Below, in pieces: positions 18,769-28,178 of a DNA stretch of 64,000 nt; position 1 is the stretch's first letter; every line of letters starts with the position of its first letter. The position numbers were made by a program, and so were the translations under genes. A model generated the notes under the pieces. It did not search any database. It saw only the letters and a program-made list of their open reading frames with translations, and was not told where the DNA came from. The DNA is from a virus: positions 1 to 64,000 of the IMG/VR virus record IMGVR_UViG_3300023106_000002. One strand, 5' to 3'.

Positions 18769-19743
18769 ATGCAAAAGTTTCAATTCGCAAAAGCAGATTC
18801 GATATTAGCAAAGTTCAATAGAGATTTCAAAGGTCTTAATATTTCAGAACTCGATGCTGTAGAATGGATTGGTGAAGCACTTGGTTTCATGAAAATTGTA
18901 ACTGCATCAGAACACGCAGTTGCTTTTTATGAAGTTAAGAACTATCATACAGAAATTCCATTTGGTATGCATTACATTACTCAAATTGCTAGAAACAATG
19001 ATTGGGAAGGTGAGCAATCAAATCAGTTATGTGTAATTGATACTATTGATTCACTTACTGGTGAATGTGACTTTGAAGATAATCGTTGTATTGATAACTT
19101 AGTCAATGCTCATACAGATTGTCAAGGTAAGTTAATAGGTGATTATGAACCCGCTTATTATAGACCTTTCTTTGATCTTCAATATGAATATCTTGGATGG
19201 GCACATTCTCGAACAAGACAATCTAAATACTCAACTGTAACTTTAGCCAATCATACCTTTTTTAATACATTAGTTTGCAAAGAAGAAGGTATGGAAGATT
19301 TATATACAGATGGATGTAGAGGAGATGAATATACTATTGCAGGAGATTCACTACGATTCAATTTTGAATCAGGTTTCGTAGCAATTGCATATACTCGTAC
19401 AATGCTGGATAAAGATACAGGTTATCCTATGATACCTGATGATGAGTCAGCAAGAGCAGCTATTACATATTATCTTGGATGGAAATTCAAAGAACAAGAA
19501 TGTTGGAATCATAGAGAAGGTTCTTGTCAGCTTGCTGATAGAGCAGAACAACATTGGTTGAAGTATGTGAAACAATTTAAGAATAAAGCAAAGATGCCTA
19601 CAGGAGTAGATCAACATCAAAGACTTGCTAATCAAGGTAATTATCTTATACCTCCTCGTAACAGAACATTTGGTTTCTTTGGGAACTTAGGTTCACCTGA
19701 AAAAAGAAGATTTAATACTCCTAACAGAAGAACATACTACTAA
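18769..19743 (+). CDS. Conserved tail/connector structural protein
   Basis: A 324-residue protein. The segment LDAVEWIGEALGFMKI near residue 30 is the part I recognise from crAss-like virion proteins of the tail ring/collar region. A mixed middle part with paired Cys (C80, C93, C101, C112 region) and Trp/Tyr-rich sequence follows. Then comes a helical stretch with AITYYLGWKFKEQECWNH and a basic Arg/Asn/Pro-rich tail (PPRNRTFGFFGNLGSPEKRR). The stop codon overlaps the next start by one base (TAATG), so expression is coupled to the large hub protein. The exact place in the particle cannot be told from sequence. Confidence 0.6.
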   Translation: MQKFQFAKADSILAKFNRDFKGLNISELDAVEWIGEALGFMKIVTASEHAVAFYEVKNYHTEIPFGMHYITQIARNNDWEGEQSNQLCVIDTIDSLTGECDFEDNRCIDNLVNAHTDCQGKLIGDYEPAYYRPFFDLQYEYLGWAHSRTRQSKYSTVTLANHTFFNTLVCKEEGMEDLYTDGCRGDEYTIAGDSLRFNFESGFVAIAYTRTMLDKDTGYPMIPDDESARAAITYYLGWKFKEQECWNHREGSCQLADRAEQHWLKYVKQFKNKAKMPTGVDQHQRLANQGNYLIPPRNRTFGFFGNLGSPEKRRFNTPNRRTYY

Positions 19744-22700
19744 TGGAAAACGAGAAACTTAATGTTATACAGCCAGGAAGTTTATCTACAGATACATCTC
19801 TTGTACTACAACCTAAAGGTAGTACAAGATTTGTGCTTAATGGTGTTAACGAAACAGATGAAGGAGATAAAGGATTTATAGCAAACGAAGAAAGTAATGA
19901 AATTTGTTATGAACTTCCAATCAATACTACACCTATTGGTAAGTTGAATGTAGGAAATGAAGATAAGTTATTATTCCTCGTTTCCAATTCAGGAGATTCA
20001 TTAATTGCTATTGCTGATAAGGAATGTAATCTAAGAGTATTATTTGATGATTCAAATCAAGTTGACAAACTTGGTTTTAAATTAAGTCATCAAATAGATG
20101 CTGTATTCAGATTGAGGAGAGGATGTGAAAGAATTGCTTATTGGGCAGATCCTAAAGTAAGATCATTAAACATTGACAAACTTGAAGAGTACAAAAACGA
20201 TTTAGGTGAATGGGATATTAATAGATTCAGTTTATCTAAGACATATAACTTAGTACCTAATATAGAAAGTATAACAGTTGCTGAAGGAGGTTTACTGCCA
20301 CCAGGAAGTTACAACATTAGTTTGCAATATATAGATGAGGACTTGAACTCTACAGAGTGGGTACTTACAACAAACACAATTAAAATATATAATGATAGTA
20401 TCAACAATACTTATAGTGAAATAAGAGGTAGTACTAACAAGGAAACTGTATATCAGAACTTTGGTAATACTAACAAAAGTATTCGTGTCGAATTGAGTAA
20501 TTTAGATCCTTCTTATGTCTTTTATAGGTTAGCTTTCATTGAGGCTACATCAGGAACAGGACTTATTACAGCAGTTAAATATACGCAGGAGATTCCTATT
20601 GAAATAAATAACTTTACATATACAGGTAATAACTTTGAATCAGAAGGAACAATCAATGAGATACTTGCCTTCAGAGAAATCATTGATGAAGCAGATCACA
20701 TTGAACAATTAGAAAATAAGTTATTGCTTGCTACTACAAAAGGAAGTCAAGTAAACTATTGTAATTTACAGAAGTATGCTTCTAAGATTACTGCTGATTT
20801 AGAGTTAAGAGAGATCGAACTTAATACTATTGCTCCAAGTAATCCTAAGAATCCTACAGTAGATATTGATGGAGTTGGGTATATGCCAGGCGAGATATAC
20901 TCAAAAGGTGTTGTATATGTTTTTGAAGATAATAGTATTAGTCCAGTATATCATATTCCTGGCAGGAACATTGCATACATTTCTAATATGTCATCAGATA
21001 ACAAATGTTTAGATAGCCTTTATACTGATAACAATAGTTGTGAATCAGGAGACTACTGGGGAGTTGACTCAGAAGGTGCTCCTTTAGTCAATCAAAAAGT
21101 AAGACATCATAGATTTCCATTAAGAAGTGATTTAAACTTACCTTTATTTCAACAGCAAATACTTAATAGTTCTACTACAAATGTAAACAAATTGTTTGTT
21201 AGAATTCAAGGTACAGTAACTTATACTACAGGTGAAACATATAGAGGAGTTGTATTCTTCGATGTTACTTATTCTATTGGTGGTACAAATACAACTAAGA
21301 GAGTTTCAGTTTCTTATGTTTATACCATGTCTGACTTTAACCCAGCGCCACAAGTATTCAAAGAATTTCTAATCGTAGAAAGCGATCAAGTTATTACTTT
21401 AGTATCTATGATAGAAGTTTATATAGAAGTTGATGAAGTAACAGAAGTAGCTGAAGCATCAGGTTTAGCAATTACTCAAACTGATGATGCATCTACTATA
21501 GATAAGAATATCATTAGATACTATACTCAAATCATGGGTATTAAGTTTGGAAACATTATTAAGCCTAGCTTAGAAGATACTAATGGTCTTGAAGTAATTG
21601 GATATTATTTTGTAAGGAATGAGAGAACTCAAGAAGAAAAAACAATACTTGATTCTGCTGTACTTACCCCATTACTAGAAGCACCTTTCTTTGTAGCTTC
21701 AGGACAGATCATGCCAAACTTTGAACAAAGAGATGTTGGTGGAGCAACTACTGCTGTAGAGAAAAGTATTAAGAAAGATATGTTTGGAATGATTCACCCT
21801 GAACATAAGTTCTTGGGTACAGAAGCAAAAAATGCTACACAGATAATTAAGCAAGGTGTATTCATCTTAACTGATGGTGACAGTCAAACAAAATCTTCAG
21901 TAGTTATTGAAGACGTTATGGCAGGAACTTCTTATGATAGAGAGATAGCATCAAGGAAAGAGAAAGATGGAGATGGATTTTCATTACATACACTTACAAG
22001 AGATTCCTATGTTAACTACAATTATGTAAATGAACCATTTGCTTCTGATGCTGGTATAAAAGAAATCTTTTACTTGGATGCGCTTAACAGTAAAACTATT
22101 ACTGATTCGCAAAATGTAAAGAAAGAAGTGTTCAATACATCTTCTGATAATAAGATAGGCATAGTATCCATTGCTACTGAGAAAGATCAGAATGAAACAT
22201 ACAAAAGATTACCTTATGTAATACTTAAAAGACAGAGTAGCAATCCTTATGCTAACTTCAGAGTATTACCTTATTATAAGTCATCAAATAACTTACATAG
22301 TTTTGATGAAGAACCTGTAATATTTAATGGAGATAGTTATGTTACTCCTATGCGTTATAGTACTTCTAATTACTATGATTTAAGATTGAGAAGAAGAGCA
22401 ACAAAAGGAGGAATCTTAAATATTGTGTTAGGTGCTATTGCAGTAATTGTAGGAGTCATACTAACAATCTATGGAGGTGGTGCAGCAGGAGGACTTTTAA
22501 TATCTTATGGTGTATCATCCATTTCATCGGGTATATCAAAAGAGAATATTTCACGTGTATATAATGAACTTTATGAAGCAGGTCTAAGAGAATGCGTAAA
22601 AGATGTAGATGCAGTTTATGTCTTTTCAGCAAATCCTGATGATGATGAGTTTCAATGGATGGGTGATACAGTAACTAATCTTTGGTTTGAAAGTTCTATT

Positions 22701-24551
22701 AACATGGGACTCAGACAAGGAAGTAGTATAGGTATGCCTGATTTCTTGAACTCACCAGTAGAACAATCACCAGCAGGATTGTTTGCAAGTTTCTTAAATA
22801 GCTTCAATGACTTAATGAACTTCTCATCGACTTCTCCCCAAAACGATCTTGATAAATATCTTCTTGATAAGTTGACTGTACTTGATGCAGAGAAAGGTAA
22901 TGGAAGATTGTATAAAGGATATGCTAGTTCAGAGATATATGAAATTAATCTCGATTACATGCGTATTAACAAAGAGAAGATATTTAGTCATCTTGGACTT
23001 GAGTATGATTGTTGTTCAGATTGTAATGAAAACTTTCCTCACAGATGGTATTGGTCACTTGATTCTTTTCAAGAAGAACTTACTGATAACTATAGAATCT
23101 TTTTACCTAATAACTACAAAGACCTTGAAGGTGATACTGGAAAGATAACTGATCTGTTTAAGATACAAGATAAGTTATTCATTCATACTGAAGATGCATT
23201 ATGGGAAGTACCTGTAAGCAGACAGGAAAGAGTTACAGGTGAAATTATATCTTATATAGGTACAGGTGAGTTTGCATCATTACCTGCTAGAAAGATAGTA
23301 GATGATAATAATAGTTCAGCAGGATGTTCACATAAATGGGCAACACTTAAAACTAAGTATGGAGTATTATTTGCATCGCATAAAGAAAAGAAATGGTATA
23401 TCTTTGATGGTCAACAACTAAGTGCTATATCTGATTCAATGATGTTTAACTATTTTAAACAGAACATGAAGTTTCTTATTGAAGATGCATACTATAAAGC
23501 AAACAAGAAGAACTATCCTTATATTAATAATCCATCTAATCTCTTAGGTACAGGATACATTTCAGTATATGATACTAAGAAAGAAAGATTGATTATTACT
23601 AAGAAAGATTTCATAATTGAAAATTTACCAGCATCTGATTATGAACTTTGTAATGAAGGAGATGCTCCAGTAATCTTTAAGAACTTCTCATCTATAATTG
23701 AGAATATGCTTGCAGATGATTTTATATACACAGGTATCATAAACTGTCAGATGGTATTTAGAAAAACTACAACTGTAGATGATGAAATAATTACAGAATA
23801 TGACTATGTAGATGGAGAACCTATTGAAGGTAATACTTATGATAACAGTTTCACTTTAAGTTATTCATTGAAAGATAAGAAGTGGGTATCATGGCATAGC
23901 TACTTACCTAATTTTTATTTATATGTACAAGAGAAGTTTTATTCTTGGAAGACAGGATTGTCTGCATTATGGAAACATAACAGACTAAATCATTATCAGA
24001 CTTTCTATGGAGAATTCAAACCTTTCATTGTTGAGTATGTTGATGGTAACAATCCATTGGTTACTAAAGTATGGGAGAGTTTGAAACTTAATACAGAAGC
24101 TAAACAATGGAATGAAGATACTGAATCATTTGTAGATAAACGATATGTTACTTTCAATAAAGTATTAGTATATAATACAGAACAGATAAGTGGTATATTA
24201 GATTTGATGTATAAAACAGAAGATGCAAACTATATTAATAATCAGATCACAAACTCAGCAACATCTATTCCTATTGATAGGAATGAACGTGACTGGTCAT
24301 TAAATGAGTTGAGAGATATAAGCGTAGATGCATCAGTACCTATGTTCAATAAAAACTTAATAGAAATTCAGAATGATTATTTCATTGATAAAATTGTCAA
24401 TCCTAATCGAATAAATTATAATAAAGACTGGATGCAAATGACAAGTTTTAGGGATAAATTCTTGGTTATTAGATTAATATTCGATACTTTTGATGACACA
24501 AGATTAATTATGAATTTTTCTATTCAAGATACAGAAGTATCAGAAAGATAG
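19743..24551 (+). CDS. Giant tail hub / stabilisation protein (P22 gp10-like region)
   Basis: A 1602-residue tail protein, the class annotated as stabilisation protein or muzzle in crAss-like phages. The N-terminal 300 residues are beta-rich, with propeller-like strands (LLFLVSNSGDSLIAIADKEC; AYWADPKVRSLNIDKL). The middle (residues about 889-930) contains an unexpected hydrophobic stretch (NIVLGAIAVIVGVILTIYGG) followed by Gly-rich sequence. A Cys group lies at 1090-1094 (CCSDC). The C-terminal third again has propeller-like strands (LFIHTEDALWEVPVS; GVLFASHKEKKWYIFDGQQL). It probably forms the tail nozzle. The hydrophobic segment might enter a membrane on ejection; that is inference. Confidence 0.65.
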   Translation: MENEKLNVIQPGSLSTDTSLVLQPKGSTRFVLNGVNETDEGDKGFIANEESNEICYELPINTTPIGKLNVGNEDKLLFLVSNSGDSLIAIADKECNLRVLFDDSNQVDKLGFKLSHQIDAVFRLRRGCERIAYWADPKVRSLNIDKLEEYKNDLGEWDINRFSLSKTYNLVPNIESITVAEGGLLPPGSYNISLQYIDEDLNSTEWVLTTNTIKIYNDSINNTYSEIRGSTNKETVYQNFGNTNKSIRVELSNLDPSYVFYRLAFIEATSGTGLITAVKYTQEIPIEINNFTYTGNNFESEGTINEILAFREIIDEADHIEQLENKLLLATTKGSQVNYCNLQKYASKITADLELREIELNTIAPSNPKNPTVDIDGVGYMPGEIYSKGVVYVFEDNSISPVYHIPGRNIAYISNMSSDNKCLDSLYTDNNSCESGDYWGVDSEGAPLVNQKVRHHRFPLRSDLNLPLFQQQILNSSTTNVNKLFVRIQGTVTYTTGETYRGVVFFDVTYSIGGTNTTKRVSVSYVYTMSDFNPAPQVFKEFLIVESDQVITLVSMIEVYIEVDEVTEVAEASGLAITQTDDASTIDKNIIRYYTQIMGIKFGNIIKPSLEDTNGLEVIGYYFVRNERTQEEKTILDSAVLTPLLEAPFFVASGQIMPNFEQRDVGGATTAVEKSIKKDMFGMIHPEHKFLGTEAKNATQIIKQGVFILTDGDSQTKSSVVIEDVMAGTSYDREIASRKEKDGDGFSLHTLTRDSYVNYNYVNEPFASDAGIKEIFYLDALNSKTITDSQNVKKEVFNTSSDNKIGIVSIATEKDQNETYKRLPYVILKRQSSNPYANFRVLPYYKSSNNLHSFDEEPVIFNGDSYVTPMRYSTSNYYDLRLRRRATKGGILNIVLGAIAVIVGVILTIYGGGAAGGLLISYGVSSISSGISKENISRVYNELYEAGLRECVKDVDAVYVFSANPDDDEFQWMGDTVTNLWFESSINMGLRQGSSIGMPDFLNSPVEQSPAGLFASFLNSFNDLMNFSSTSPQNDLDKYLLDKLTVLDAEKGNGRLYKGYASSEIYEINLDYMRINKEKIFSHLGLEYDCCSDCNENFPHRWYWSLDSFQEELTDNYRIFLPNNYKDLEGDTGKITDLFKIQDKLFIHTEDALWEVPVSRQERVTGEIISYIGTGEFASLPARKIVDDNNSSAGCSHKWATLKTKYGVLFASHKEKKWYIFDGQQLSAISDSMMFNYFKQNMKFLIEDAYYKANKKNYPYINNPSNLLGTGYISVYDTKKERLIITKKDFIIENLPASDYELCNEGDAPVIFKNFSSIIENMLADDFIYTGIINCQMVFRKTTTVDDEIITEYDYVDGEPIEGNTYDNSFTLSYSLKDKKWVSWHSYLPNFYLYVQEKFYSWKTGLSALWKHNRLNHYQTFYGEFKPFIVEYVDGNNPLVTKVWESLKLNTEAKQWNEDTESFVDKRYVTFNKVLVYNTEQISGILDLMYKTEDANYINNQITNSATSIPIDRNERDWSLNELRDISVDASVPMFNKNLIEIQNDYFIDKIVNPNRINYNKDWMQMTSFRDKFLVIRLIFDTFDDTRLIMNFSIQDTEVSER

Positions 24552-24574
24552 TATAACTTTATAAAACATCACAC

Positions 24575-26011
24575 ATGAAGAAGAAATATGGTAATGGTAC
24601 AGGTAGATTAGGTTCTTCATATATTGAAGACCCTGCTACTGCATTAGCAAAGAACAGCATCAACATTGCTAAAGCACAGCAAAGTGCTGCTGATAATAAT
24701 TTACTTCCAATACTTACAATGATGGGAGGATTACTATCACAAGGAGCAAGTATGTTTGGTAAGAAAGAAGGTGAAGATTCATCAACTGAGAATCCATTAC
24801 TTACATCAACACAACAAGGTATAGCTGCTTTTGGTAGCAATGGTAACAGACCTATTGATGAAGTTGAAGGAGGAGAAGTAGTTGAAACACCTGATGGACA
24901 AACTAATAAGATCAAAGGTGCTTCTCATGAAAATGGTGGAGTAGATGTTACTATGCCTTCAGGTACTCGTGTATATTCTAAACGATTAGAGAAGTTTGGT
25001 GAAAGCATGGCTGACAGGAAACTTAAACGTGAGAATCGTAAAGCTAATCTTGAGAAGTTATTAACTAAGAGTCCAAATGATTTAGCGTTAAAGAACAGCC
25101 ACAGTAGAAGCGTATCAATATTAGATGCTGAAGAAGAAGAAGATTTAAGAATGCAAGAGATGTATGGAATGCTTGCAGGAGTTGCTGAGTTTGCTTATGG
25201 TACTGGTCCTGATGGAACAGATGATGATTTACTTGGTGTACAAGATGATGATCTTATTAATAAGTATAATAGTGGTAACCCTATCTTATCAGACTTTCTC
25301 GCACCAGCACAGAATGATATTAGTGGTGATGCTGCTTCAGGGTCAGAATCCCCTAATAATCTGAAATCTTCTCTTGCTGGTTTGATGCCCATGCTTGGAA
25401 ATGCTGTTGGACTTGGTGGTAATATGATTAGTACTTTTGGTCCAATGCGTAACACTTTAGCAAGTAGAGCATCAGATACACCTAACATCAATGCATTTGA
25501 AAACTTTGGTAAAGATGCTATAGATGCTAATTTAGAATCTATGGAATTTGCTGCTTCACAGAAAGCAAGTTCACTTAATAGAATTCGTTCACAAGCAAAT
25601 GGTGCTAAGAGAGCAGGAAGAAATTCAGCAAGAGGAGTAAATCAAATGCGAGCATTGGACTTAGCTACTGAGATGAATGTCAATGAAGCTAATCAAGGTG
25701 CTAATGATAGTTTTTCAAGAACTATGATGGAACTCATGAATGCTAAATCTCAACTTGAAAACATGCAGGACTCAGCAGTGATGCAAGGAGAAGCTGCTCG
25801 TGATATGAATGACAGGAAAGATAAAGATAACTTCTATACCAATAGAGGTAAAGACATTGCTACTATGGGTGAAGGTATTCAACGTACTGGTAAGGACATA
25901 AATGCTGTTGCTCAAAACGAAATGATTATGAAGATGATAAATCAGTTATCTAAATATGGTATTGGTTTTGATAAAGAAGGAAACTTAATCGATCAAAATA
26001 AAACGAAATAA
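24575..26011 (+). CDS. Virion cargo/ejection protein 1
   Basis: A 478-residue protein, probably packaged in the head or tail and ejected with DNA. It begins with a short basic stretch (KKKYGNGTGR), then Ala/Gln-rich and Gly/Met-rich helices. A conserved motif of Bacteroidota phage proteins follows: GASHENGGVDVTMPSGTRVY with YSKRL just behind. The C-terminal half is Asn/Ala/Met-rich helical (ANQGANDSFSRTMMELMNAK), with long helices suited to a coiled assembly. Acidic linkers and repeated Met/Gly segments fit flexible ejection proteins. Position between the hub and the polymerase genes supports the call. Function beyond that is unknown. Confidence 0.5.
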   Translation: MKKKYGNGTGRLGSSYIEDPATALAKNSINIAKAQQSAADNNLLPILTMMGGLLSQGASMFGKKEGEDSSTENPLLTSTQQGIAAFGSNGNRPIDEVEGGEVVETPDGQTNKIKGASHENGGVDVTMPSGTRVYSKRLEKFGESMADRKLKRENRKANLEKLLTKSPNDLALKNSHSRSVSILDAEEEEDLRMQEMYGMLAGVAEFAYGTGPDGTDDDLLGVQDDDLINKYNSGNPILSDFLAPAQNDISGDAASGSESPNNLKSSLAGLMPMLGNAVGLGGNMISTFGPMRNTLASRASDTPNINAFENFGKDAIDANLESMEFAASQKASSLNRIRSQANGAKRAGRNSARGVNQMRALDLATEMNVNEANQGANDSFSRTMMELMNAKSQLENMQDSAVMQGEAARDMNDRKDKDNFYTNRGKDIATMGEGIQRTGKDINAVAQNEMIMKMINQLSKYGIGFDKEGNLIDQNKTK

Positions 26012-26014
26012 CAG

Positions 26015-28171
26015 ATGGGTCAATTTTATGATACTACAGCAGGTAGATTTGTAGATGATAAGATGTTTCAAGCACCTTATCAATTAGCACAAGCTGTTAT
26101 TGGAAACAAAGATAAAGCAATAGATACTGAAATAGCATCTGCTGTTTCTTTGTATGATAAACTTTCCGCAGATGTATTACAACAAGATAATCCACGAGCA
26201 AAGGAAATTGTAGCAGGATATGAATCAAAGATAAATGATATAGTAACCAACATACAAAAGAATCCACTAGAATTTAGTAAGTATGGAAGAGACATCAGAG
26301 GGATGGGTAGAGCAATCAACAAGGATTGGAACATGGGTGAAATTCATACTATGCAAACCAATAAAAAGAAACTTGTTGATTATTACAATGAACTTGATGA
26401 TTTACATAAAAAAGATCCGAATCAATTTGATGGAACTTATATTACTTCGATGAAAGCAAATGCTCTCAAAAATTATCAAGAAGGAGCAGGATATAATGTT
26501 AATAGAGGAATAGCTACTAACAACATAAATGTTGATAACGCAACAGCACTTCCAAACTTATTTGAAACTTTTTCAAAGGCAGCAGATAAGATGACTGCTG
26601 ATGGCTACAAGATTGAGAAAGCTAGTAAAGGAGATGGTTATATATATAAGGTAGGAAATGAAACAAAAGAACTCACAAAACAAAAACTTCTTGAAGCATT
26701 TAGTTCTTGGGCACAAGGACAAGATGGTGCTAATGCTGCTATTCAACAACGTAAATCTTTAGGACTTGCTGGATTTGAAGATGCAGATGTAAATAATATT
26801 ATCAAGTATGGTAAAGATGCTAAAGGAAATACTATTGTAAATCCTTCAGATAACTACTATGGTAGAAATGCTGAAGCTATTGCAAATACTTTCTTTAGTA
26901 AGAATACTACTCATGAAGAAGATATTAACTCAGATGCAACATGGTTAGCTAATCGAGCAAGAGCAGATAAGAAAGAAGAAGATGCTTATGAAACTGTAGA
27001 TACTTCTTTTGATAGAGTGTATACAACTGATGCTGGTAGCTTACCTGCATTTAGAACAGCACTTGATAAAACAAATACTGCACTTGTATCTGTTAAAACA
27101 GAAGCAGGACAAATGGCTCAGCAACTTGGTATTAAGCCAGGTAGTCAGGCATACAATGAAGTACAAAATGGAAACTTTGCTGTACTTGCTGCAAGAGGTG
27201 CTACTAAAGAATGGATTGATGAAAAGACATCTCAATATAGACAGAACTCTGCTAGAAAAGTTGTGCTCGATGCGCAGATGATTTCTTTTGCAGATTATGC
27301 TAAAAAGAATAAACTTCAAAATGCTGATAAGATTGGAACACTAGGTTGGTCAAATGATAAAAGACTTAGTGAATCTTATAAAAAATACATTGAAGATAGT
27401 AATATCAAGAAAGAAACTGATGTAAACTTGAAACTTACATTCAATGGTATGAATATGAATAAAGCATTGCACAAAGAATATAGAGATACCTTTATGCAGA
27501 ATGCTGATAATCTTGTTTACAAAGTTGAAGGTACTGCTAAGGGTGGTGAAGAAGTTAGAGAAAGAATGGATGGTACTAAAATTGTTTATACAAATGATCC
27601 TAAGAAAGCTAATCAATTCAAGAACTATAAAGATAAAGGTGGTAAAACTTTATATAGTGCGCGATACTACTATGTACCTGATGGACAACTTACAGTAGGT
27701 AGGATGGTACAAGATGGTGTGCTTACAAAAGAGATTACTCAAAAGCAAAGTGCTTCAGGAGACGATGAAGAAGAACAAACAGTATATCAAGGATTTAGTG
27801 GAGGTAAGAAAGTAGGGTTTACTATTGATGAAAAAACATTAGGATTAGTAAGTGGATATGATGATTCAGGAAAAGCTAATCTTGGCGCTAAAGTTATCTT
27901 TGGTAACAATAGCGGTACTCTTACTTTTGATGCTAAACAACTTAATTCACCTACACTTCGTCAAGGAATACAAGATAGACAAGAAGATTTTGAATTTGAT
28001 TTGTTAGATAATCAAACAAATTGGAAAGCACTTAATGTATCTAAGAACATTGAAGGAAATGTTTATAGTGTAAAAAACGGTAAAGCCTATATTGATGGTA
28101 GAGCAGTTGGTAGCGCAGCAGATACAAGAGCAGTTAAAATGATAGTATTAGGATATTACTCAAAACAATAA
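26015..28171 (+). CDS. Virion cargo/ejection protein 2
   Basis: A 718-residue, mostly helical protein starting 3 bases after cargo protein 1. The N-terminus (GQFYDTTAGRFVDDKMFQAP) resembles the start of other packaged proteins in this cluster. Charged helices (about residues 40-160), a central domain and a Gly/Lys-rich C-terminal beta portion (YQGFSGGKKVGFTIDEKTLG) follow. No Cys cluster, enzymatic signature or transmembrane segment is visible. Being directly before the virion polymerase gene, it may package or anchor the polymerase; this is inference. Confidence 0.45.
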   Translation: MGQFYDTTAGRFVDDKMFQAPYQLAQAVIGNKDKAIDTEIASAVSLYDKLSADVLQQDNPRAKEIVAGYESKINDIVTNIQKNPLEFSKYGRDIRGMGRAINKDWNMGEIHTMQTNKKKLVDYYNELDDLHKKDPNQFDGTYITSMKANALKNYQEGAGYNVNRGIATNNINVDNATALPNLFETFSKAADKMTADGYKIEKASKGDGYIYKVGNETKELTKQKLLEAFSSWAQGQDGANAAIQQRKSLGLAGFEDADVNNIIKYGKDAKGNTIVNPSDNYYGRNAEAIANTFFSKNTTHEEDINSDATWLANRARADKKEEDAYETVDTSFDRVYTTDAGSLPAFRTALDKTNTALVSVKTEAGQMAQQLGIKPGSQAYNEVQNGNFAVLAARGATKEWIDEKTSQYRQNSARKVVLDAQMISFADYAKKNKLQNADKIGTLGWSNDKRLSESYKKYIEDSNIKKETDVNLKLTFNGMNMNKALHKEYRDTFMQNADNLVYKVEGTAKGGEEVRERMDGTKIVYTNDPKKANQFKNYKDKGGKTLYSARYYYVPDGQLTVGRMVQDGVLTKEITQKQSASGDDEEEQTVYQGFSGGKKVGFTIDEKTLGLVSGYDDSGKANLGAKVIFGNNSGTLTFDAKQLNSPTLRQGIQDRQEDFEFDLLDNQTNWKALNVSKNIEGNVYSVKNGKAYIDGRAVGSAADTRAVKMIVLGYYSKQ

Positions 28172-28178
28172 TAATTAT

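Noticed and set aside
22882-23148. Forward open frame within the tail hub gene
   Set aside because: It is a shadow of the 1602-residue gene in another frame with no supporting motif.
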